Notes: generated from the letters alone by a model not told the origin. Positions 47,372-58,475 are shown, counted from the stretch's first letter. The stretch: DNA of 64,000 bases from Diabrotica undecimpunctata (GCF_040954645.1 NC_092806.1:112947231-113011230); one strand, 5' to 3'. Numbers and translations: made by a program.

Positions 47372-49537
47372 ACAAAGTTAAAATGCTGAAAACAATAATC
47401 CCATATTAGGGTGTTGTCTAATAAAGATAAAAAACATAGGTAGGTGATATAAATTATATAAATTACAGTAATTATGCCAATATTACATGTCTGTGGTTTT
47501 ATAAATGAATAAAAATAATAATAATAAAATGTTTAAGCAGACAAGGTAAGACCCACAAATTGGTAACATCGTCTATTAAACTGTAATGAATCAATAAATA
47601 AATAAACATTACTTACATGCCGGTACTCTATTAATTGATGGTTGAAAGAACATGGTTCAAACTATCTTGGATTGTTGATTGGAGAATTCAGGTTAACTAT
47701 TGTAATTGTTTAACGGTAAACTGGGAAGTTCTTGAGGAGACAGATTTTATCCAATGAAGTAGAGATAGGTGGAATGTATTGTTTGTTTTATGAAAGTAAT
47801 GTTCTATACCATTAATTTCTTTAAAGTTATTTAAGTTTATTCTAGAGATATATTTATGAAATGTGTGTTATTTATTGAGATTTTATGTTTTGTTCTGGAA
47901 GGTGACAGTTGTAAGACAATGAATAGGAATGGATGTACAGATTGTGTGGGTGTGCAATTGTATAATCATGTAGTTATCAAAATTTCTTTGATAAAGTTGT
48001 TGAAATATCTGGCAAATTACTGCAAAGTCCAGAGATTTTTATGTTAAAATTAAATTAAGACACTTTTACACACACAGAAACACACAGAAAACACTTTAAA
48101 AACGGGGGACGAAACAAACATTTAATTTAAAATAAAAGGAGAGGATTTCAAAAGGACTACATTTCTTACTAGGAGACAATGAGTTTTTTATGTGCTGTAT
48201 ATCAGAATTTTAGAGGTAAACTTGACAAATGTAGGTTAAAGTGTGACAGTTCTTCTTCTATTTTAAATGCTGTAAGTTAAGTTATCCAGTTTATGAAGCA
48301 AGCTGATATTAATAAAAATCTAAAATTTTTTAATTTTAGATATCAAAGTTATTTGATGTGTTAATATTGGCATACTTTAACAAACTTTAAAAAATTTGAT
48401 TTCAATGTAACAATATAAATAATTGTAATACTTATTCTATGATAACTAACTCAGCTTAGTCAAAGTTACAGAACAAACTTAAGTGATTATTTGTTAATTA
48501 AATTAAATTAAAATATGTACATTTGTATTGAAAATGTATAATGTATAACTAAATTACAAACTTTCTTTGAAAATAATTGTTGGTGTGATTCATCTGTCAT
48601 GGTGTGTATAAGTATTTTTAAATATTTATTCCAATTCTGATATGTTAATATGGAAATGAAATAATAAGCTAATAAACCATTGTTGATAAAATTATTGATA
48701 AATTAAAGAAAATTAAAGAAATTGACTGAAATTAAGTATTCAAAGGTTAGTTGGTAATTTTAATATCTGACAGTTGGGACCGGAAATTGGTTATACCGAC
48801 AGGTAAAAGGTTCTCTATTTAAACCGGTGTAAAGTAAAATTATTCTTATTTCAATTTTCCAATACCATGAAGAGGTATCATCACACCGACACGAACATTG
48901 GTGAGTTTGTACAATAATTTCTGTGACACTTTAACAATTTTAAATTTAAAACAGTTTATAGTTAAAATATAATATTTCTATTAGAAAATGTAGATTTGCT
49001 AATTATTAGGATTAACAAAATTCTATTTAATTAATACTGCCAGTCTGAACGAATTTACCATGTTGTGTTGGGAACAATCAAACCACGTGTTAATTTGAAA
49101 TTAAATATTTTGTAAAATGAGTGTATGTCGCAACTGGATGGGGTGTAATAATAATTTTGGGTTAAATAAGTTGAGGTACCATACCAGTTCAATACTGATG
49201 TTTTATATAGTTTTAGGAAAATGTAGATTAAAGTAATATGTAAATGAATCCAGTGAACAAAAAACTTAATCAATGGGGACCGTATTTTAAACTTTATGTA
49301 GAAATTCAAATAATCTGAGGAGTATATCAATTGTATTTGAATGTATATGGGATACTTGAATAAAAAGTTTGACCATGATGTTGAAGTTAATTCCAGAAAA
49401 TGTGCATGAAGATAATGGATACTGTATGGAAAACCTCATATAAAAGAAGATATTGGGTAATCAATTATATAAGTATATGGATTTTGGTGTGGAAAGCAGA
49501 AATGGAGTGAGATCAGGTAAAATTATTAATATTAAGT

Positions 49538-50029
49538 TTATATCAATACTGAGTATACAGGTGTGTACTCTAGTTCTAACTGTGCATTTAAAGTTTCAGC
49601 TGTGTGATTTTTTAGAGATTTTAATATTTCTAAATGTTCCAGGTTATTGAGTAATAAGCCTTTGTTACAAGTATGGAGGATTGTGAAATCTGTTTGTGGA
49701 TCAAAGTTATGGTTTTTATGTCGGATATGTTGGGAGAAGTATGATTGACCCGATGTTGGACGTTCTATATATCTAAGATGTTCTCTTAGTCTAATATTGA
49801 AGGATCTGAAGGTTCTACCAATATAGCATGCATTGCAGGTATGGCAGCTCAACTTATACACTCCGCTATACTCAAGTGAGTTACGTTTATCCTTGTTATT
49901 CAAGAAAGTCAATCCTAAGTTAGAGGCAGTTTTAAAAGAGATGTTTATGTAGTCATCAAAGACTTTTGCTATTTTATAAGAAAGATCACCTATGTATGTT
50001 AAAGATCTGTAAGGTTTTTGTTCCACCAT
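49538..50029 (-). CDS. Penelope-like GIY-YIG endonuclease fragment (left copy)
   Basis: An open frame of 163 codons encodes the C-terminal third of a Penelope-like protein: MVEQKPYRSLTYIGDLSYKI, then a GIY-YIG nuclease domain with GVYKLSCHTCNACYIGRTFR (GVY...CYIGRT; Cys pair before YIG), NIRLREHLRYIE and a conserved HIRHKNHNFD, ending in NHTAETLNAQLELEYTPVY. It equals the right copy except for Tyr in place of His in SYFSQ. The reverse transcriptase part is absent because the copy is truncated at the palindrome junction. It has no promoter of its own and is unlikely to be functional. Confidence 0.85.
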   Translation of the reverse strand: MVEQKPYRSLTYIGDLSYKIAKVFDDYINISFKTASNLGLTFLNNKDKRNSLEYSGVYKLSCHTCNACYIGRTFRSFNIRLREHLRYIERPTSGQSYFSQHIRHKNHNFDPQTDFTILHTCNKGLLLNNLEHLEILKSLKNHTAETLNAQLELEYTPVYSVLI

Positions 50030-50986
50030 TTCATTAGAATGTTGTGTATATACTTGGATGACACATTTATTGTATGGGGTGGTTCTCTTGATAATCTACA
50101 TTCTTTCTTAGATTACCTTAATCAATTACACCACACCATAAAATTCACACTTGAGATTCAAGATGACTCAAATAGCTTAAATTTCTTAGATTTAACATTA
50201 ACATTAAATAATAGCACGATTATCCTTGATATTTATAGAAAGCCAACGCATACTGGTACAATTATACCAGCTGACTCACACCATCCTATTCAACACAAAA
50301 TGGCAGCATTCTACAGTTACATTAATCGTTTAATATCGTTACCATTAACTTTAACATCATTCAATAAAGAATTAAAAATTATTCAACAAATAGCTATAAA
50401 TAATGGTTATTCAATTAATCTAGTGAATAAAATTTTACATAAAAAGACTAATAGAATGTTAGAACACCAAGTATATACACAACATTCTAATGAAATGGTG
50501 GAACAAAAACCTTACAGATCTTTAACATACATAGGTGATCTTTCTTATAAAATAGCAAAAGTCTTTGATGACTACATAAACATCTCTTTTAAAACTGCCT
50601 CTAACTTAGGATTGACTTTCTTGAATAACAAGGATAAACGTAACTCACTTGAGTATAGCGGAGTGTATAAGTTGAGCTGCCATACCTGCAATGCATGCTA
50701 TATTGGTAGAACCTTCAGATCCTTCAATATTAGACTAAGAGAACATCTTAGATATATAGAACGTCCAACATCGGGTCAATCACACTTCTCCCAACATATC
50801 CGACATAAAAACCATAACTTTGATCCACAAACAGATTTCACAATCCTCCATACTTGTAACAAAGGCTTATTACTCAATAACCTGGAACATTTAGAAATAT
50901 TAAAATCTCTAAAAAATCACACAGCTGAAACTTTAAATGCACAGTTAGAACTAGAGTACACACCTGTATACTCAGTATTGATATAA
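50018..50986 (+). CDS. Penelope-like reverse transcriptase (C-terminal part) plus GIY-YIG endonuclease
   Basis: The first ATG of the open frame is at 50039; the true element begins near 50041-50047, and the few codons before belong to the inverted left arm. YLDDTFIVWGG (50051 on) is the RT catalytic box in Penelope form (Y(V/L)DDTF(V/I)W). Then NSLNFLDLTLTLNNSTIILD, IYRKPTHTGTIIPADSHHPI and a thumb region follow. The C-terminal GIY-YIG domain (GVYKLSC...CYIGRTFRSFNIRLREH) nicks target DNA for target-primed reverse transcription. The frame is open to a TAA at 50984-50986. Fingers and most of the palm are missing, so the protein is incomplete but undamaged where present, consistent with recent insertion. 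Confidence 0.92.
   Translation: MFHHFIRMLCIYLDDTFIVWGGSLDNLHSFLDYLNQLHHTIKFTLEIQDDSNSLNFLDLTLTLNNSTIILDIYRKPTHTGTIIPADSHHPIQHKMAAFYSYINRLISLPLTLTSFNKELKIIQQIAINNGYSINLVNKILHKKTNRMLEHQVYTQHSNEMVEQKPYRSLTYIGDLSYKIAKVFDDYINISFKTASNLGLTFLNNKDKRNSLEYSGVYKLSCHTCNACYIGRTFRSFNIRLREHLRYIERPTSGQSHFSQHIRHKNHNFDPQTDFTILHTCNKGLLLNNLEHLEILKSLKNHTAETLNAQLELEYTPVYSVLI
50058..50466 (+). other. Unique spacer at the centre of the palindrome
   Basis: Contains the RT box and thumb of the right copy only. It is bounded on both sides by the 17-mer GTTGTGTATATACTTGG / its complement (50041-50057 and 50467-50483), which marks the junction. Confidence 0.9.
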
Positions 50987-53152
50987 ACTTAATATTAATA
51001 ATTTTACCTGATCTCACTCCATTTCTGCTTTCCACACCAAAATCCATATACTTATATAATTGATTACCCAATATCTTCTTTTATATGAGGTTTTCCATAC
51101 AGTATCCATTATCTTCATGCACATTTTCTGGAATTAACTTCAACATCATGGTCAAACTTTTTATTCAAGTATCCCATATACATTCAAATACATTTGATAT
51201 ACTCCTCAGATTATTTGAATTTCTACATAAAGTTTAAAATACGGTCCCCATTGATTAAGTTTTTTGTTCACTGGATTCATTTACATATTACTTTAATCTA
51301 CATTTTCCTAAAACTATATAAAACATCAGTATTGAACTGGTATGGTACCTCAACTTATTTAACCCAAAATTATTATTACACCCCATCCAGTTGCGACATA
51401 CACTCATTTTACAAAATATTTAATTTCAAATTAACACGTGGTTTGATTGTTCCCAACACAACATGGTAAATTCGTTCAGACTGGCAGTATTAATTAAATA
51501 GAATTTTGTTAATCCTAATAATTAGCAAATCTACATTTTCTAATAGAAATATTATATTTTAACTATAAACTGTTTTAAATTTAAAATTGTTAAAGTGTCA
51601 CAGAAATTATTGTACAAACTCACCAATGTTCGTGTCGGTGTGATGATACCTCTTCATGGTATTGGAAAATTGAAATAAGAATAATTTTACTTTACACCGG
51701 TTTAAATAGAGAACCTTTTACCTGTCGGTATAACCAATTTCCGGTCCCAACTGTCAGATATTAAAATTACCAACTAACCTTTGAATACTTAATTTCAGTC
51801 AATTTCTTTAATTTTCTTTAATTTATCAATAATTTTATCAACAATGGTTTATTAGCTTATTATTTCATTTCCATATTAACATATCAGAATTGGAATAAAT
51901 ATTTAAAAATACTTATACACACCATGACAGATGAATCACACCAACAATTATTTTCAAAGAAAGTTTGTAATTTAGTTATACATTATACATTTTCAATACA
52001 AATGTACATATTTTAATTTAATTTAATTAACAAATAATCACTTAAGTTTGTTCTGTAACTTTGACTAAGCTGAGTTAGTTATCATAGAATAAGTATTACA
52101 ATTATTTATATTGTTACATTGAAATCAAATTTTTTAAAGTTTGTTAAAGTATGCCAATATTAACACATCAAATAACTTTGATATCTAAAATTAAAAATTT
52201 TTAGATTTTTATTAATATCAGCTTGCTTCATAAACTGGATAACTTAACTTACAGCATTTAAAATAGAAGAAGAACTGTCACACTTTAACCTACATTTGTC
52301 AAGTTTACCTCTAAAATTCTGATATACAGCACATAAAAAACTCATTGTCTCCTAGTAAGAAATGTAGTCCTTTTGAAATCCTCTCCTTTTATTTTAAATT
52401 AAATGTTTGTTTCGTCCCCCGTTTTTAAAGTGTTTTCTGTGTGTTTCTGTGTGTGTAAAAGTGTCTTAATTTAATTTTAACATAAAAATCTCTGGACTTT
52501 GCAGTAATTTGCCAGATATTTCAACAACTTTATCAAAGAAATTTTGATAACTACATGATTATACAATTGCACACCCACACAATCTGTACATCCATTCCTA
52601 TTCATTGTCTTACAACTGTCACCTTCCAGAACAAAACATAAAATCTCAATAAATAACACACATTTCATAAATATATCTCTAGAATAAACTTAAATAACTT
52701 TAAAGAAATTAATGGTATAGAACATTACTTTCATAAAACAAACAATACATTCCACCTATCTCTACTTCATTGGATAAAATCTGTCTCCTCAAGAACTTCC
52801 CAGTTTACCGTTAAACAATTACAATAGTTAACCTGAATTCTCCAATCAACAATCCAAGATAGTTTGAACCATGTTCTTTCAACCATCAATTAATAGAGTA
52901 CCGGCATGTAAGTAATGTTTATTTATTTATTGATTCATTACAGTTTAATAGACGATGTTACCAATTTGTGGGTCTTACCTTGTCTGCTTAAACATTTTAT
53001 TATTATTATTTTTATTCATTTATAAAACCACAGACATGTAATATTGGCATAATTACTGTAATTTATATAATTTATATCACCTACCTATGTTTTTTATCTT
53101 TATTAGACAACACCCTAATATGGGATTATTGTTTTCAGCATTTTAACTTTGT

Positions 53153-53206
53153 ATCGTGACCTGATGATGCTTTGCATATTATAGAAAGCGAAACCGGTCG
53201 TCCGAT
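53153..53206 (+). ncRNA. Hammerhead ribozyme, Penelope type (right copy)
   Basis: Core CTGATGA at 53161-53167, one extra T, stem II GCTTT/AAAGC (53169-53173, 53185-53189; 11-nt loop), GAAA at 53190-53193, minimal stem III from ACCGGT, then C|GTC. Stem I pairs ATCG.GAC (53153-53160, one bulged T) with GTCCGAT (53200-53206), seven base pairs. Every conserved core base of a type I hammerhead is present. Cleavage is predicted between 53199 and 53200. Penelope-like elements are known to carry such small hammerheads in their terminal repeats, where they process the RNA. Confidence 0.82.
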
Positions 53207-53260
53207 TAGTTAAATTAAATTGATTGTGAGTAAGTCTAACTTATTATTTCTTTCACCTTT

Positions 53261-53294
53261 TGAAATGGACTCACACAAGCAACACATTCATGAT
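53261..53294. other. 34-bp single-sided tail beside the palindrome
   Basis: Sequence between the right arm and the right copy of TTAAACATTGAAG, absent on the left. It may be a Penelope terminal extension; short tails of about this length have been described for Penelope elements. It could also be host DNA. Confidence 0.45.
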
Positions 53295-53307
53295 TTAAAC
53301 ATTGAAG
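53295..53307. repeat. Candidate target-site duplication (right)
   Basis: TTAAACATTGAAG, identical to 47251-47263 and in the same orientation. Confidence 0.7.
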
Positions 53308-53403
53308 AATTCATACCACAATGTAATCAAAATGCACTTTTCTAAAGCTAACAACATATACATTATAAAAACATGCCAACACTGCCAAACCAAAATATTT
53401 TTT
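53308..53403. repeat. Right arm of the diverged inverted repeat flanking the palindrome
   Basis: The reverse complement of 46925-47030, with mismatches, as described for the left arm. Confidence 0.6.
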
Positions 53404-53829
53404 TTGTACATCCCAAAAATGGTATGTACAGATTTAGATATAACCAGAAATATTCCAACGGTTCAAAGAAATACCTATCTCATAATTCGTTAAACGAAAA
53501 GCAAGACCAATGAAAAGAAGGCAAAGTGAAATACCAGCGGACGCCCAAAACTTGAGGCAAGCAGAACTAGGAGGGGATCAGTACGTTATCTACTGATAAT
53601 ATATTGTGAGAAATAATTGTTAAAAAAGCAGAAAATCTACTAACTAACAACTTATAGATCGTTCACAAAAGGATGTTATCTAATAAAGCTAGAATGAACT
53701 TAAAGAAATATTTATGCGAAAAACTACAGAAAATAATGATGGCACTGTGCAAATGTTAGTGCAAATCAACGATAGAGTTGATGAGTAGGACAAGAACAAA
53801 AGTCAACTTATAGGAAATATGACAGTTGC
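53404..53829. other. No gene recognised
   Basis: Plus-strand A-rich text that may belong to the start of the LINE that follows. Confidence 0.35.
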
Positions 53830-55150
53830 AAAGAAACATGATGCGGGGTGAGGTACATAAAATGTAAGAGGAACGTTTGGGAAAACTGCACTGAAACAGT
53901 TGGCAGAGCAAATAAAGAGATATGGTATGGATATACCACCAATGATATTGATAAGCACTGAAATCGATTAAAACATTGTCTACTGGAACCGTGTAAAGAA
54001 AAACCAAACACTTCCGCAAGGAGAAAGGAGGAATGAATGAATGATGAGATACTGAATATAATGGAACGACGGAGACAATATAAGAACAAAGATAACAATA
54101 AACATAGAGAGATTAACCACGAGGTCAAAAAGATGATATAGTAAGCAAAAGAAAAATGCTTGAAGAGAAATTCAAATAGATCTAAAACCTTCAAAATTTA
54201 GTCTACACTTTAATCTACACAAAAAATTTAAAGAAATGGCAGGACTTAGAAAACAAGATCTCACTTGCGCTCTTCTGGATAGACACGGGATTATTATAAC
54301 ACAGATGGATGAGACAGTACAATGCTGGACAGAATACATCGATGAACTGTTGAAGGGGGGCCTAGGACTCATAGAATTTACTTCAGAATAAAGGTAAATG
54401 GAGTTTCCATTCACAACATTAGATATGCGGATGACACTGTCATCTCATCCGAAAATATTGAAGATTTTTAGATATTAGTGACTAGAATAGAGAAGTATGG
54501 AAAAAATAAATTCTAAAAATGATCATTAAGAAGACAAAGTTTATAAGAAAATTAAAAACTCAAAGAAATAATAAGAATCTTCTAATAAACGGAACTGATG
54601 TCGAACGATTGTACAAATATGCATAACTTGGAACAATTATTAACTCCATAAATGATTATTTGATTAGGTGAATGCTGAATGATTACAGGAAATCAAAATC
54701 AGAAAGGCTAACACAAATTTCAACAAAATAAGAAGAGTGCTCTGTACAAGACATTTAAAGTTGGAGCTAGGTTAGAGTGGCGAGGTACTACGTTTTCTTA
54801 ATTTTGTTCTATGGAATAAAAGCTTGTACCTCAAATGCGACATCAATGAACTGAAATCATTCGAGTTGTGGGTGTACAGAATAATTCTGAAAATATCCTG
54901 GACACAACACATCTCAATCAAAGAAGTTCTGAGAAGAATGAATAAAGAAATGCAAATTTTAAATAAAATTTAAATATCTCGGACATATAACACGTGGATA
55001 ACTTGCTCCAACTGATTATAAAGGAAAAGACCCAAGGAAAGAGAAGCATAGGGAGAAGTAGAATATCATGGCTGTGCAACTTTATGAGAATAATACATCA
55101 ATGAACTTTTCAAAGCCACCGCGCCGTCTCCAAAGTCCAAATAGCTATGA
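53830..55150 (+). pseudogene. Internally deleted RTE-like LINE ORF2
   Basis: Pieces occur in the right order: the endonuclease start (RGTFGKTALKQLAEQIKRYG near 53865-53930), a jump to the linker (EEWMNDEILNIMERRRQYKN near 54025-54085), another jump to the RT box (VNGVSIHNIRYADDTVI near 54395-54445), then EDVERLYKYA-like text, FNKIRRVLCTRHLKLELR (54720-54780), LWVYRIILKISW (54870-54905), HITRGQLAPTDYK-like and GKDPRKEKHREK-like text to about 55090. Endonuclease core and most of the RT are deleted. Numerous stops. The same family contributes the tails at 16030 and 43440. Confidence 0.75.
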
Positions 55151-56999
55151 TGATTGCCGACCTCTGTCGCGAAAACGGTACTTGAAAAAAAAGAAGGTAT
55201 GAATATGTTACGATACAAGATACAAATCAAATAAGAGTTTTTATAAAAGAAGCTTTTTTATAACTACTGGTAACGTGAGGACCATTAATAAAAGAAAGTT
55301 AAAGACAAGATAGGACATACTAAAGGAGAAAGTCATAAAAGAAATAACCATACTTACTTTTAGCATAAAAAAATAAAAGATGGATAATGACAAAAGAATA
55401 AAATAGATCGCTAATTTCAGAACCTCGTGGGGAGAAAGAACTTGTTCTATGTGTCTTAGTTGTTTTCATTAAAAATATAAAAAACAATTAAAAAAAACTA
55501 AAGATGTATTTACAACGAAAAAAATATCTGTATAAATTTATAGAGTTCATTAACAACAAAATCCGTTTAAATCGAGCTTTGGAATGATTATTTAAGAGAT
55601 ATACACGCAAAGATGAGATGGTTGTGTGATAATATCTTTAGAAAAATCCAGTGCATTTGCTTTCATGTTATTACGTGACTATAAAACACTTAATTAGAGG
55701 CAGAGTCACATTTAAAAACGGTTTTACCCCGCTCATGGTTAATGATGTAGGTTCATATAATTTTGAAGCTTAAAAGAAGATCAAAAGGAATTTTTTTCAA
55801 TGAGAATACACGAGTATACTGTAACTGCACTCCAACAAACATTCAAGAGAAACGTTAGATACAGTTCAGTATACAGTATACAGCAGACTTCGGAGTCTAC
55901 AGATTTATAAAGGATTGCTTTTATGCGAAACTTTTAAAGGATTTGCGCTTTTGCTATAAAATTGTAACGACTTTTAGGTAGGAATACGTCGTCAAAGGCA
56001 CAAGCAGGTACTTTCAGTATCGTGAAAGCCTGAAAAGTTCGGAAAACTACTTTTGAAAAGATGCTGAAAAGTTGATAGGGTTGTAGTAGTAGAGATGAAA
56101 TGTACATTTCGGTGAAGAGTTTTGAATAAGTAGATAGATATATAGATAGATCTAGTGAAAATAGGTAGGTAATGTTTTTGCATGAATTGCTTTTAAGTTG
56201 AGAGAATTAGTTTTTTTAGAATGGCAATAACGCCATAAGTAGATTTGGTATGTGTTACTTTATGGCACAATAAATTTGAAGCTTAGTAGCAAGAAAAAAA
56301 ATAGATCGTTTTTTACGTATGTTTAACTGAAATAACAGTAAATAAAATGGCTTTTACCCAACATTAACATATTGATAAACATTTGATAAATCACAAAATT
56401 GTTCTACATTTATGTGTGTCTCATTATCTGAGTTATCACATTTATTAATAAACTATGTTATATACCTTTTTCTTGCGGTTTTATCAAATTTTTAATTATT
56501 TTCAAACACAGTGGTGATATGAATGAAAGTATTAATTCCCTTTTGTGAAGATTTACAAAGCAGAATAAGAGTGAGTTGTTTAAAAACTTTAGAAATTTAA
56601 CTAATATTATTCTTTCACTGAAATCTTATATTGTTTAGAAATACGGGACCAATCGTATAAAATAATAATAAATTAGTGTGTTAAAGGTAGCAAAATGCAG
56701 AGAAATATATACAACATAAACATAAACATACTAGAAAATAAAGTAGACGCATTGTCATTCGCAGAGCAGGTACGCCATAATATGCAAAAATGTGTTATTA
56801 AGTCAATAAAATAACATAAATATTTAGATTTAACATTATTACAGGTCCGTTAAGAGCTGTCGGCTCGATAAGCTGACGCACCCACTTCAAAATGAGTAGT
56901 TCAATAGGTTTGAGCGACTTAAAATAGCTAGAGAAATATTTCAAACGCTTGTTAATGTAAATCCGCCGATGAATCGAGTCCGCCGATAGATAAGTAATT
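55151..56999. other. No gene; shares a diverged repeat with 62790-63010
   Basis: AT-rich. The stretch 55690-55800 (AATTAGAGGCAGAGTCACAT ... TTAATGATGTAGGTTCATAT) resembles 62855-62945 (AATTAGAGAGCGGAGTCAAA ... TTAATGATGTGGGTTTTATA). The second copy lies upstream of a Penelope-type end, so both may be Penelope terminal-repeat pieces. Confidence 0.4.
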
Positions 57000-57190
57000 C
57001 TTCTTCTTCCTATATCCTGCTCGATTATTATGCGTTGGCTATCAAATTGACTATTTTAATTTGTTGACGGCAGCTTGGAAAAGGGATGCAGAGGATCTGT
57101 TAAACCATTCCCATAGGTTTCTATGCTATGACGTTCTTCGTTCTTCTTTGACCTGACCCCTTTTCTTTCATCTATCTTGCCTTGTATTAT
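57000..57190 (-). pseudogene. LINE ORF2 C-terminal tail, antisense
   Basis: The minus strand encodes GKIDERKGVRSK, then TYGNGLTDPLHPFSKLPSTN in a shifted frame, matching the QGKI(D/E)GRRGxGR...W...SS..LF.AAV tail of an RTE-like LINE. TTCTTCTTC marks its 3' end at about 57000. Confidence 0.65.
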
Positions 57191-57199
57191 TAAATGAAG

Positions 57200-57440
57200 A
57201 TATTGTATTTTTTGGGTGACGCATTATCATCATCATCAACCTGTATGTATTCACTGCTGGACAAAGGTCTCCCTCAGCTCTTTCCATCTATCTCTATATT
57301 GTACAAGTTGCATTCAGTTATTGATAACATACTTCAGGTGGTTAGTACATCTTGTTGGAGGGCGTTTTCTCCTTTGTAGTGCTTCTTGTCTCGGTTTCCA
57401 CTCGACAATACGTTTTGTCCATCGGTTAAATGTCCAATGT
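57200..57440 (-). mobile_element. RTE-type LINE 3' region, antisense
   Basis: ATCATCATCATCAACCTGTA, then CACTGCTGGACAAAGGTCTC, is the recognisable reversed 3' terminus of a common insect LINE. The overlapping plus-strand ORFs are shadows of it. Confidence 0.65.
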
Positions 57441-57469
57441 TAAATGGTTAAATTTAAATTTTAGATTTT

Positions 57470-58110
57470 TTAACTGTTCTGACCACTTCCGTAACTTTTC
57501 CCATCCGCACAACCAAGATAAGTAATGCTGTTGGTCCTCTCCAGTTGTTCTCCATAAGATGTTACCACTTCTGGTTGTATTGGCGTTTTACTGACAACCA
57601 TGACCTTTGTCTTTATGGTATTTAGCTTCAGTCCATATTTATCACACCTTGTGGTAATCCTATTAATCAGATGTTGAAGTTCTTCGTAACTATTTCTAAT
57701 TACCATCATGTCTTCCGCGTACCTCAAATTATAAATATTGATGTCATTAATTTTACACATTGAACACTATTATTATTAGTGGCGACAAAATGCAGCCCTG
57801 TCTTACCCCTTTTCGGATTTGATGCTCTTCAGAATTATCCTGGCCAATCCTGATGTTGCACGTTGATGCCAGTAAAGATTTTGAATGATACGTAGTTCTT
57901 TATTATCAATCCCTACCTACCGAACAATAGCTATTATTTCAGTATATTTACTCGATCAACGGCCTTTTCAAAGTCAATAAGACACAGTATAAACTGGATG
58001 GCCGACATCTCCGCATTTCTGTACCATAACCTGGATACTAAATAGTGCTTTTCTGGTTCCAACGTTATTGCGCTTGTTCCAATATTAATAACTCGTTGAG
58101 GAATAAGGAT
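57470..58110 (-). pseudogene. LINE reverse transcriptase remnant (YAED box)
   Basis: Minus strand from 58090: RKALFSIQVMVQKCGDVGHP, VYTVSY, YTEIIAIVR, VGIDNKELRIIQNLYWHQRA, then INDINIYNLRYAEDMMVIRN (the RT box, normally YADD), SYEELQHLINRITTRCDKYG and LKLNTIKTKVMVVSKTPIQP, ending SITYLGC at about 57505. Continuous text with a few stops; the RT box carries Glu in place of the first Asp of the pair. It is probably joined to the tail piece at 57200-57440 in one degraded copy. Confidence 0.75.
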
Positions 58111-58424
58111 CATTTACCGATTTATACCGAAATAACTATTATATAAAATCTATATCATAAAATCTAAACATGGATACATTATTAAAGTAAAATTTTCAAT
58201 TGAAATTGCAAATAAAATCGTGAAATCTTGATTAATTTTTAAAACTACATTTGGAATTATGATTAAGAAGGTAAAGAAATTTTTAATTTTAAATTTTAAA
58301 TAAAAGTATTAAATTTTTATCCAATGTCATCGACCTAGAGTCACATTAGAATTTAAATTTGGAACAATGTAAAACCATGTATTGATGTCACAGCTAAAAT
58401 TTTAGTGTTAGCTTCAATTACAAA
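58111..58424. other. AT-rich, no feature
   Basis: Low-complexity AT-rich DNA. Confidence 0.5.
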
Positions 58425-58475
58425 AGAAGGCACTGAGGATGATCTGATCTAGATCGAAAACGTCACGTTATGCTC
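58425..58475 (+). ncRNA. Hammerhead-like motif of a Penelope-type end
   Basis: CTGAGGA (58433-58439), T, stem GATC/GATC with 7-nt loop, GAAA (58456-58459), ACGTC. GCACTGAGGATGATCTGATC and GAAAACGTCACGTTATGCTC follow the pattern of a common insect Penelope terminal repeat. Stem I pairing is not evident here. Confidence 0.45.

Larger units (their letters stand above)
47264..53260. mobile_element. Head-to-head Penelope-like element pair forming a 6-kb palindrome
   Basis: Positions 47264-50057 are the reverse complement of 50467-53260: equal 2794-bp arms around a 409-bp unique spacer. I noticed only two mismatches: one changes Tyr to His in the GIY-YIG domain, the other lies near 49331/51193. 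Each arm holds, going outward, the end of an RT/GIY-YIG ORF, about 2.1 kb of non-coding DNA including a 91-codon ORF without known motif (51194-51469, mirrored at 49055-49330), and a hammerhead ribozyme. Both copies are 5'-truncated, the right one less so, since it also contains the spacer. A 13-bp direct repeat flanks the unit. Confidence 0.92.

Noticed and set aside
51194..51469. 91-codon ORF in each palindrome arm as a gene
   Set aside because: AT-rich, hydrophobic and aromatic by composition, with no motif; it lies in the non-coding 3' part of a Penelope-like element. Mirrored copies only reflect the inverted repeat, as do the 63- and 65-codon ORFs.
47264..53260. Palindrome as a missed-adapter or assembly artefact
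   Set aside because: A read-through artefact would have no unique 409-bp off-centre spacer, no mismatches between arms and no 13-bp direct repeat outside both ends. Spanning reads are still the decisive test.
57216..57443. Plus-strand ORFs as host genes
   Set aside because: They lie in the antisense 3' end of an insect LINE.
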